NCBI GenBank assembly: GCA_031273515.1
Contig: JAISRU010000161.1
Coordinates: 1 to 6,233 of the forward strand
Length of the DNA stretch: 6,233 bases
Source of the DNA: Bacteroidales bacterium
GTDB taxonomy: Bacteria; Bacteroidota; Bacteroidia; Bacteroidales; WCHB1-69
Reading direction: 5' to 3'
Part shown: positions 1 through 6,233 of the stretch, piece by piece
Position numbering within the stretch: the first letter of the stretch is position 1
How the letters are laid out: each line of letters starts with the position of its first letter
The notes under the pieces: generated by a model
The model's database searches: none
Told to the model about the DNA's origin: nothing
Seen by the model: only the letters and a program-made list of their open reading frames with translations
Translations under genes and position numbers: made by a program

Positions 1-21
1 TTGTTTTATTCAAATAAAGGT

Positions 22-85
<64 letters not shown>

Positions 86-119
86 GAAACACGCAATTTA
101 CAATCACGAACCAAACAAA

Positions 120-348
120 CAATTCTCTATTTCCCATTTTCAATTAGACTAAGTCCTAATTTAGACAGAGGCGAAGCAAATCATAGTCCATCAAGGAAAT
201 CAAATAAATCGACGCACGAAGCGAGAGCAGGGGCAAACTTGTTTGACTATGGCGAGCAAGAAGGAGAAAGGCAAAGCCAATCACAGTTCAGACAATTTTC
301 GTCGTTTTGCGTCATTTTCCATTTTCAATTCTCACAATCAATTCTCAA
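120..348. repeat. Degenerate direct-repeat blocks in the leader
   Basis: Several short words recur. CCATTTTCAATT (12 nt) occurs at 134-145 and 319-330. CAATTCTC occurs at 120-127, 326-333 and 339-346. A 20-nt block at 170-189 (GGCGAAGCAAATCATAGTCC) aligns to 270-289 (GGCAAAGCCAATCACAGTTC) with 16 of 20 identities at an offset of exactly 100 bp. The block order is not the same in the two places: the CAATTCTC/CCATTTTCAATT words precede the 20-nt block in the first half and follow it in the second. The pattern suggests eroded intergenic repeats rather than one clean tandem duplication. The function is unknown. Confidence 0.5.
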
Positions 349-385
349 TGTGGCACGGTATTTGAATATCGGTATAAAAACTTGT

Positions 386-411
386 AAAACCAAAAAAGTT
401 TTTTTAGTTTT
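386..411. promoter_or_regulatory. A/T-rich inverted repeat just upstream of the regulator start
   Basis: The left arm AAAACCAAAAAA (386-397) pairs with the right arm TTTTTTTAGTTTT (399-411) around G398. The inner six A:T pairs and the outer five pairs (AAAAC/GTTTT) are perfect and are separated by a small internal mismatch (C391 against T405-A406). The 3' arm ends 13 bp before the ATG. TetR-family repressors bind palindromes of about this size near their own promoter, so an operator is possible. An mRNA hairpin masking the start region is the alternative. A-tract symmetry in AT-rich DNA can also arise by chance, and no promoter elements were found to anchor the operator reading. Confidence 0.35.
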
Positions 412-424
412 CAGACTAATCGTT

Positions 425-1081
425 ATGCAGATAAATACAGCTATTATTCAGAATTGTTTAAATATCTTTCTTTCTCAGGGACTCAAAGTGAGTATGGACA
501 GCGTCGCCAATGAATTGGGGATGTCCAAACGAACATTGTACGAACTGTTCGACAATAAAACAGGACTGGTCTATCAGTGCGTGTCTTTCTTCGTCGAACA
601 GGAAAATGACAAAATGGATCATTACCTTGCCGGTGAGAATATCAGCGTTTTTGAAAAACTCTTCCCAATACTCAATGTCGATATTTTCAACAGAGTGAAA
701 GATTATCATCGTTTTTCTCTTGAAATCAAACGTTTCTATCCAGACATCTTTGAGAAAATAATCGCAACGCATATAGAAAGTTATCGTACACGTATCGGAA
801 ATACAATTATAAAAGGAATACAGGAAGGCGTTTTCAGAAGTGATATCAATGTCGAGATAGTGAAAATGTTTTTCTTCGACTTACTGATGCTCTCACGGTT
901 CTGTAAAGAAGATTATCAGCATTATTCCATAGCGGAAGTTCTTGATAATACGTTGTTTTGCTTTGTTCGGGGAATAGCTACTCCGAAAGGTCTACAGACT
1001 ATAAATACATTAACGGAGAAAGAAGTTTACCGCTTTTTGAAAACCAATCTAAAGAATATAAACAAAAATGAAACCATATAA
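425..1081 (+). CDS. TetR/AcrR-family transcriptional regulator
   Basis: This is a 218-residue one-component regulator and the likely repressor of the downstream pump. The N-terminal DNA-binding domain spans about residues 4-50. Its helix-turn-helix runs from about M24 to F42, reading MDSVANELGMSKRTLYELF, and is followed by the typical D-N-K-T-G-L-V lead into helix 4. The remainder (about 52-218) is an all-helical ligand/dimer domain typical of the family, including a GIQEGVFRSDIN stretch (131-142) like that often seen before the last helices of TetR proteins. The ligand cannot be predicted. I chose ATG 425 because it leaves the normal short N-terminus before helix 1. The same frame stays open upstream, but that translation is low-complexity and looks non-coding. 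No clear Shine-Dalgarno precedes the start. The gene is co-directional with the pump genes and ends 49 bp before the chosen start of the outer-membrane factor, so autoregulation within the operon is likely. Family assignment is firm; the target is inferred from context. Confidence 0.93.
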   Translation: MQINTAIIQNCLNIFLSQGLKVSMDSVANELGMSKRTLYELFDNKTGLVYQCVSFFVEQENDKMDHYLAGENISVFEKLFPILNVDIFNRVKDYHRFSLEIKRFYPDIFEKIIATHIESYRTRIGNTIIKGIQEGVFRSDINVEIVKMFFFDLLMLSRFCKEDYQHYSIAEVLDNTLFCFVRGIATPKGLQTINTLTEKEVYRFLKTNLKNINKNETI

Positions 1082-1094
1082 AATATTTTCGATT

Positions 1095-1102
1095 TACATT
1101 TG
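1095..1102 (+). promoter_or_regulatory. Possible Bacteroidota -7 promoter element (TACATTTG)
   Basis: TACATTTG matches the Bacteroidota sigma-factor -7 consensus TAnnTTTG at all fixed positions. It lies 13 bp after the regulator stop codon and 28 bp before the preferred start of the outer-membrane factor gene, a sensible place for an internal promoter with a short leader. No TTTG-like -33 element is seen at the expected spacing of about 19-21 bp upstream, so only half of the promoter is supported. If real, it would let the three pump genes be transcribed separately from the regulator. Confidence 0.25.
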
Positions 1103-1130
1103 TCTTTATAAACACAGTCTAAAAACAAGA

Positions 1131-2423
1131 ATGAAAATAATTATGCCAGATAAAAAGTTTTTAATTGCACTTTGCAGCACAGTCTTGATACAGATAAATC
1201 TATTCGGACAAAACGATACGCTCCGATTGAACGTTAAAGATGCGGAAAATTATGCCATTGATCATAATCGTTCCATGCAGAATGCGTCTTTTGACGTCAA
1301 AAAGGCAGAAGCCAATCAATGGTATGCCATATCGTCCATGCTTCCGCAGGTTTCAGGATCGTTGGATTATACCAATTATCTTGGATTTCAAATGCAGCTC
1401 ATGGGAATGCCTATAGACATGAATCCGACAAGTAATTTTACCGCACAGGTAGCTCTTGCCATCAGCGGACAACAAATCGTTTCGGCAACATTAAGTCGTT
1501 TGGCTATCGAAATGGCGCAAACCAATTACCAAAAAACAGAACAATCGATTAAAAGACAGGTTCGCTCGGTTTATTTTTCTATCCTCGCAATGCGGAATAC
1601 CTTGGATCTGCTCAATCAAAACATGGAAAACATGCGGAAGTTGGAAGCATATACGCAGGAAACAGTCAAGGTGGGCGTGAGCGAACAAACCGATTTAGAC
1701 CAGATAAGTATTCAGGTTTCGTCTTTACAGAATAAACTTAATTCAGTAGGACGTTCGCTTGAAATACTTTACAATTCATTGCGTCTGCTGCTGGGAACAA
1801 CAATCGACGCAAACATAGCCCTTACGGAAACCATTTACGATATTGTCAATGTTGAGAATGTAAACAAATTGCTGTCCGAAGAGCTTTCCTTAGCCAATAA
1901 TCTGGATTACCGTTTGGGAGAACAAAACGCAACAATGGCTAAAAAACAGGTACATATCAGCGAATGGAGCTACGGACCTACATTGAGCCTCTTTTATCAG
2001 TATAAAGCAAAAATACAAAAATCGGAATTTGATATGGCTCCGCCGCAAACAATAGGATTGACCCTGAATGTGCCAATCTTTTCTTCGGGAAATAAATTTG
2101 TGAAAGTCAATGAAGCAAAATATTCCTACAAGATTGCGCTCAATAATCAAGAACAGTTGAGCGACCAGTTGAAAACACAAGATCGTCAGTTACGTTACAA
2201 TCTGCGGACAAGTCTTGAAAATTATGATACTCAACATAAAAATATGGAAGTATCGCAACGGGTTTTTACAAGCATCAGCAATAAATACGAACAGGGACGC
2301 GCTTCCAGTATGGAAATTACCCAGTCGAATATCAACCTGATTACGGCTCAAACCGATTATATTCAGGCAATGCTCGAATTACTCAATGCACAAATCGAAT
2401 TAGAAATACTTTTAAATAAATAA
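1131..2423 (+). CDS. TolC-family outer-membrane efflux protein
   Basis: This is the outer-membrane exit duct of the tripartite pump, 430 residues from ATG 1131. Residues 1-27 form a Sec signal peptide: basic K8-K9, hydrophobic core FLIALCSTVLI, then cleavage near F25-G26-Q27. C15 is inside the core and is not a lipobox. Two tandem OEP repeats follow, at about 30-230 and 250-427. The second repeat contains the family's NVPIFSSG turn (313-320), followed by long amphipathic helices and a C-terminal AQIELEILLNK-like end. Size and architecture are normal for TolC/OprM relatives. Start choice: ATG 1068 would overlap the regulator by 14 bp and add a 21-residue tail before the signal peptide, so it is disfavoured. 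ATG 1143 (426 residues) is an equally good alternative to 1131. The adaptor gene begins 31 bp downstream, consistent with one transcript. Family assignment is firm; substrate is unknown. Confidence 0.93.
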   Translation: MKIIMPDKKFLIALCSTVLIQINLFGQNDTLRLNVKDAENYAIDHNRSMQNASFDVKKAEANQWYAISSMLPQVSGSLDYTNYLGFQMQLMGMPIDMNPTSNFTAQVALAISGQQIVSATLSRLAIEMAQTNYQKTEQSIKRQVRSVYFSILAMRNTLDLLNQNMENMRKLEAYTQETVKVGVSEQTDLDQISIQVSSLQNKLNSVGRSLEILYNSLRLLLGTTIDANIALTETIYDIVNVENVNKLLSEELSLANNLDYRLGEQNATMAKKQVHISEWSYGPTLSLFYQYKAKIQKSEFDMAPPQTIGLTLNVPIFSSGNKFVKVNEAKYSYKIALNNQEQLSDQLKTQDRQLRYNLRTSLENYDTQHKNMEVSQRVFTSISNKYEQGRASSMEITQSNINLITAQTDYIQAMLELLNAQIELEILLNK

Positions 2424-2454
2424 ACAAATAATCAGTAAAATTCAAGGATATACA

Positions 2455-3504
2455 ATGAATAAATTCATTTACATTACAGCATTAGCAGCAATTGCAACAG
2501 GTTTGGCAAGCTGCGGAGGAAACAAAGTTTATCAGGGAAATGTTTCGGAAAAAGACAGTCTTGAAAGAGTGGAAGTGATAACGATACACAAGGAAAAAAT
2601 TGCTCATACGCTTACCTTGCCCACCACATTACAAGGCTACGAAACAATGAATGTCGCTCCTTCTCTGACAGGAAAAATCGAAACAATACAGGTAGACGTC
2701 GGCTACCGCGTTCAGAAAGGACAAATGTTGGTTACTATGGATCAGAACCAGTTGAACACAACCCGTCTGGCGTTTACGAACCTGAAAATAGAAATGGAAC
2801 GAATGGATGCTCTGCAGAAAACAGGCAGCGTTTCTCAACAGGCATACGATCAGGTGAAACTCCAGTACGACCAAACAAAAGAGTCGCTGGCTTTTCTGGA
2901 ACGAAATACGTTTGTAAAAGCTGATTTCTCAGGCGTTATATCTGCCAAAAACTACGAAAACGGCGAACTCTACAACGGACAGCAACCTGTTCTCGTTTTG
3001 ACGAAAATCGATCTGCTCAAAGCATTGGTCAATATTCCCGAAACCTATTTTCCGTTGTTGAAAGCAGGTCAGCAGGTGTATTTGGAATCGGATATTTATC
3101 CCGGACAATCCTTTGCCGCCGTCATCGAAATGGTGTATCCGACCATTGACGCTACTACGCATACTTTTCAAATCCGACTTAAAATTCCGAATGCAAAAGA
3201 ATTGTTGCGTCCGGGTATGTTTGCCCGCACAACTTTGGAAATGGGCGAAATAGAGTCCTTGCTGATACCCTATCTGGCAGTGTTGAAACTGCAGGGATCA
3301 AACGAACGATATGTGTTTATCAACGATAACGGTACAGCCAAACGAATTGTCGTTACGCTGGGACAACGCTTTGATGATAAAATTGAAATCATCTCCAACC
3401 AGATTAAAGAAGGCGACCAGCTGGTGGTTGCAGGACAGTCCCGTTTGATTGCAGGCGCTAAACTTGCGACAGTAAATAAACAGGATACCGCTAAAATAAA
3501 ATAA
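2455..3504 (+). CDS. RND efflux periplasmic adaptor (HlyD/AcrA-type membrane fusion lipoprotein)
   Basis: This 349-residue adaptor links the inner-membrane permease to the TolC-type duct. The N-terminus is a lipoprotein signal with lipobox L17-A18-S19-C20, so C20 should be lipidated. The residues after it (GGNKV) lack the acidic surface-export signal of Bacteroidota lipoproteins, which fits a periplasm-facing anchor. Domains in order: first barrel-sandwich/lipoyl half, about 60-98 (V-A-P-S-L-T-G-K-I then G-Y-R-V-Q-K-G-Q); a short alpha-hairpin, about 100-150; second lipoyl half, about 152-183 (K-A-D-F-S-G-V-I); beta-barrel, about 186-262 (with L-R-P-G-M-F); and membrane-proximal domain, about 265-340. 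R116, L120 and S127 in the hairpin have the same spacing as the R-L-S TolC-contact residues of E. coli AcrA. AAGGA at 2444-2448, six bases before the ATG, is a plausible ribosome site. The permease starts 24 bp after the stop. Confidence 0.94.
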   Translation: MNKFIYITALAAIATGLASCGGNKVYQGNVSEKDSLERVEVITIHKEKIAHTLTLPTTLQGYETMNVAPSLTGKIETIQVDVGYRVQKGQMLVTMDQNQLNTTRLAFTNLKIEMERMDALQKTGSVSQQAYDQVKLQYDQTKESLAFLERNTFVKADFSGVISAKNYENGELYNGQQPVLVLTKIDLLKALVNIPETYFPLLKAGQQVYLESDIYPGQSFAAVIEMVYPTIDATTHTFQIRLKIPNAKELLRPGMFARTTLEMGEIESLLIPYLAVLKLQGSNERYVFINDNGTAKRIVVTLGQRFDDKIEIISNQIKEGDQLVVAGQSRLIAGAKLATVNKQDTAKIK

Positions 3505-3528
3505 CAAAACAAAGAAAACCTGTTTGAT

Positions 3529-6233
3529 ATGAGTATTTACAAAACAGCGGTTAATAAACCGATTACCACAGTATTGATATTTGTTGCCGTCATTATCATG
3601 GGAATATTTTCCCTGACGCGGCTTCCGATTGACATGTTTCCTGAAATTGAGCCTCCCTATATCTCCGTATTAACGACTTATCCGGGAGCTAACGGTTCGG
3701 AAATAGAAACGAATATCACCAAGATAATAGAAAACACGCTCAATTCCACCGACGGACTTAAAGAGATAACATCAACCTCTAAAGACAATATTTCGGTTGT
3801 GATGATGGAGTTTCAGTGGGGAATGAATTTGGACGAAGTAGTGAATGACGTTCGTTCGGCAATTGACATGGTGTTCGATAATCTTCCCGACGGATGCAGT
3901 CGTCCGATGATATTCAAGTTTAATTCGAGTTCATTTCCTATCATGCAGTATGCGATAACGGCTTCGGAAAGTTATCACGGATTGGATCGCATATTGGAAG
4001 ACAATCTTATCAATGTGCTCAACCGCATCGACGGAATTGGCACCTTGTCGTTGTCGGGCGCTCCGGAGAGGTATGTCTATGTGGAACTTGATCCTAATAA
4101 AATAGACGCTTATAATTTAAGTCTTGAAGCGGTTGGTCAGACCATTATGAGTAACAATATGAATTTGGCTTCGGGTACGGTCAAAATGGGGAAAGAATCG
4201 TATCAGCTGCGGGTAGAAGGAGAATTTATCGAAAGCAGCGAAATCAGAGATATTGTAGTGTCTACCACGCCCGACGGGAAGCAGGTCTATATGCGGGATA
4301 TTGCCACCGTGCGCGACACAATCAAGGATTTGTCGTTGGATGAAAAGATAAACGGAAGAGAAGGCGTTCGTCTGATTGTCATGAAACAGTCAGGGGGGAA
4401 TACAGTGCAGGTAGCCAGCGACGTCCGTAAGAAAATGGAAGAAATCAAAAAGACTCTGCCGCCCGATATTGATATCGAAATCATTTACGATTCATCGGAA
4501 TCGGTATCCAATTCTATCAGCGGACTGACGGAAACCATACTCTATGCTCTCTTGTTTGTGGTGTTGGTGGTGTTATTCTTTTTGGGAAAATGGCGGGCAA
4601 CGCTCATTATTGCAATAACGATCCCTATTTCATTGGTTGTTTCGTTTATCTATCTTGCTCTTGTGGGCAGTTCGATCAATATTATCTCTTTGGCTTCATT
4701 AACCATAGCCATTGGGATGGTTGTCGACGATGCGATTGTGGTCTTGGAAAATATCGATAAACACATCGAACGAGGCGCAACTCCGCGAGAGGCGTCGATT
4801 TATGCCACCAACGAGGTATGGATTGCCGTTATCGCTACGACATTGGTCATTGTTGCCGTTTTTCTTCCGCTGACAATGCTTTCGGGAATAGCAGGAATTA
4901 TGTTCAAGGAATTAGGATGGATTGTAACCATTGTTGTTGTTACGTCCACGACGGTAGCTATCACTCTGACGCCCATGTTGTCGTCCCGTTTGCTCAAAGC
5001 GCGAAATCCAAATCTGCTTAAAGACAAAAAGCAAAAGAAACAACATCGTTACACCTATCAGAATACGGTGGTTCGTTTGTTGGATAAAATTGATGCAGGT
5101 TATGCCCGTATTCTGCGGTGGTGTCTGCGGCACAAGGGAGTTACCTTATCGCTGGCAGGAGGATTTTTTGTCCTTTCGTTAATTCCTGCCATAGTGGGAA
5201 TGATAGGGACGGATTTTATGCCTCAGTCGGACGAAGGACGTATGAGCATCAATATCGAATTGGAATCGGGAACACGCATCGAAGAAACCGTCAAAACGGC
5301 ACGCAGGATTGAAGAAATGGTAATGCGTCGCGTTCCCGAAACCATTATCATCTCCTCTTCGGCAGGATCGAACGATGAATCGAGTATTTCCGCTTTATTC
5401 ACCAATACAACCAACAGTAAAATCAGCATGACTATCCGCACCAATAAAAAAGGAGAGCGCGATCGTTCCATATTTGAGATAGAAGAGCTTATCCGCAAGG
5501 AATTAGACCTGATGCCCGAAATAATCACCTATACGGTAGTTAATCAGGGCGGCTTCGGCGGAGGCGGAATGGGCGGCAATACCGTGAATGTGGAAGTCTT
5601 CGGTTATGATTTCAATAAGACCAATGCCATAGCTGCCGACCTGTCAACCCGTTTGAAAAAAATAAAAGGAGCAAGGGATATTAAAATCAGTCGCGATAAA
5701 GACCGCGCCGAGTTACAGGTTGTTTTCGATAAGGAAAAGATTGCTCAACTCGGATTAAGTCAGGCAACGGTAGCTACTTATGTCCGTAATCGGATCAACG
5801 GTATGCAGGCGGGTTATCTGCGCGAAGACGGAAATGAATATGATATTATTGTCCGTTTGGAAGAAGATTACCGCAACACCATTTCAGGATTGGAAGAACT
5901 GACTTTCATGACGCCGACAGGTAAGAAAATCAAATTAAAGGAAGTTGCTCAAATTCAGGAATACTGGGGACCTCCCGCTATCGAACGCAAAAGAAGAGAA
6001 CGCATTGTTACCATATCCGTAACTCCTGTTGATCTTTCGCTTGGAGAGCTGGCAACAGAGATAAAGAAAGAGCTGGCAACCATAGAATTGCCGTCCGAAA
6101 TATTAATAAACATAGGCGGAGATTACGAAGAACAGCAGGAAACATTCGACGATATGATTATGTTGTTAGCATTAATTTTGCTATTGGTGTATATTGTCAT
6201 GGCGTCGCAGTTTGAATCGTTTACCAATCCGTT
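3529..6233 (+). CDS. HAE-1/AcrB-type RND multidrug efflux permease (3' end beyond window)
   Basis: This is the inner-membrane proton/substrate antiporter of the tripartite pump. The frame is open without a frameshift for 901 codons to the window edge. AcrB-type proteins are about 1,020-1,060 residues, so roughly 120-160 residues (TM9-TM12, including the expected TM10 lysine) lie outside. Visible parts: TM1 about 12-30, followed by the family P-I-D-M-F-P-E-I stretch (33-40); first periplasmic porter/docking loop about 31-330; TM2 336-352; TM3 360-380; TM4 385-405 with G396-M-V-V-D400-D401, matching the AcrB D407/D408 proton-relay pair; TM5 431-452; TM6 464-485; a basic cytoplasmic segment near 497-506; TM7 537-557; second periplasmic loop about 558-870; TM8 about 875-892. 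The D-D pair argues for the HAE-1 drug class rather than heavy-metal CusA types. A Gly-rich stretch at 674-683 is noteworthy. The start ATG 3529 gives a normal N-terminus; no strong Shine-Dalgarno is seen. The substrate cannot be inferred. Confidence 0.95.
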   Translation, partial: MSIYKTAVNKPITTVLIFVAVIIMGIFSLTRLPIDMFPEIEPPYISVLTTYPGANGSEIETNITKIIENTLNSTDGLKEITSTSKDNISVVMMEFQWGMNLDEVVNDVRSAIDMVFDNLPDGCSRPMIFKFNSSSFPIMQYAITASESYHGLDRILEDNLINVLNRIDGIGTLSLSGAPERYVYVELDPNKIDAYNLSLEAVGQTIMSNNMNLASGTVKMGKESYQLRVEGEFIESSEIRDIVVSTTPDGKQVYMRDIATVRDTIKDLSLDEKINGREGVRLIVMKQSGGNTVQVASDVRKKMEEIKKTLPPDIDIEIIYDSSESVSNSISGLTETILYALLFVVLVVLFFLGKWRATLIIAITIPISLVVSFIYLALVGSSINIISLASLTIAIGMVVDDAIVVLENIDKHIERGATPREASIYATNEVWIAVIATTLVIVAVFLPLTMLSGIAGIMFKELGWIVTIVVVTSTTVAITLTPMLSSRLLKARNPNLLKDKKQKKQHRYTYQNTVVRLLDKIDAGYARILRWCLRHKGVTLSLAGGFFVLSLIPAIVGMIGTDFMPQSDEGRMSINIELESGTRIEETVKTARRIEEMVMRRVPETIIISSSAGSNDESSISALFTNTTNSKISMTIRTNKKGERDRSIFEIEELIRKELDLMPEIITYTVVNQGGFGGGGMGGNTVNVEVFGYDFNKTNAIAADLSTRLKKIKGARDIKISRDKDRAELQVVFDKEKIAQLGLSQATVATYVRNRINGMQAGYLREDGNEYDIIVRLEEDYRNTISGLEELTFMTPTGKKIKLKEVAQIQEYWGPPAIERKRRERIVTISVTPVDLSLGELATEIKKELATIELPSEILINIGGDYEEQQETFDDMIMLLALILLLVYIVMASQFESFTNP

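Noticed and set aside
5..18. Inverted repeat TTTATT-CA-AATAAA as a terminator of an upstream gene
   Set aside because: The stem is six A:T pairs only, with a 2-nt loop and no following T run, so it is too weak to call a terminator.
239..424. TTG-initiated N-terminal extension giving a 280-residue regulator
   Set aside because: The extra 62 residues are low-complexity with no family similarity, and ATG 425 gives the normal TetR N-terminus. The open frame is reported as a finding instead of being used as the start.
458..772. 104-codon frame on the minus strand inside the regulator
   Set aside because: It is antisense to a clear TetR gene including its helix-turn-helix, with no recognisable domain; a shadow of the real gene.
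5223..5528. 101-codon minus-strand frame inside the permease
   Set aside because: Opposite strand of a well-conserved RND coding region with no independent support.

Overview
The window looks like a chromosomal segment of a Bacteroidota (probably Bacteroidales) bacterium. The grounds are a moderately AT-rich composition, intergenic stretches mostly without Shine-Dalgarno sites, a TAnnTTTG-type -7 element before the second gene, and the gene order and protein style of the phylum's RND efflux operons. Genus and species cannot be called from the sequence.

Layout. Positions 1-424 contain no convincing gene. They hold a 59-bp perfect (AC)n microsatellite (25-83), then a low-complexity leader with degenerate repeated blocks and an A/T-rich inverted repeat just before the first start codon. 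Four same-strand genes follow with small gaps: a TetR/AcrR-family regulator (425-1081), a TolC-type outer-membrane factor (1131-2423), a lipoprotein periplasmic adaptor (2455-3504), and an HAE-1/AcrB-type RND permease (3529 to beyond the window end, with about 901 residues visible).

How they work together. The permease uses the proton gradient, through the TM4 Asp-Asp pair at residues 400-401, to move substrates toward the outer membrane. The adaptor is lipid-anchored and carries an intact R-L-S TolC-docking motif (R116, L120, S127). The outer-membrane factor forms the exit duct. The regulator probably represses the cluster and responds to a pump substrate. Together this is a complete tripartite drug/solute efflux operon, of known type.

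The least ordinary part is upstream. The long AC repeat is rare in bacteria. The reading frame of the regulator is stop-free from position 26, through the repeat and the whole leader, to the regulator's stop. A one-unit gain in the repeat would join the open frame entering the window at position 1 to the regulator frame. This is a testable phase-variation idea, but it may also be chance, and the repeat could be an assembly artefact. I see no evidence of a previously undescribed multi-gene system, CRISPR array, insertion sequence, tRNA or rRNA here.
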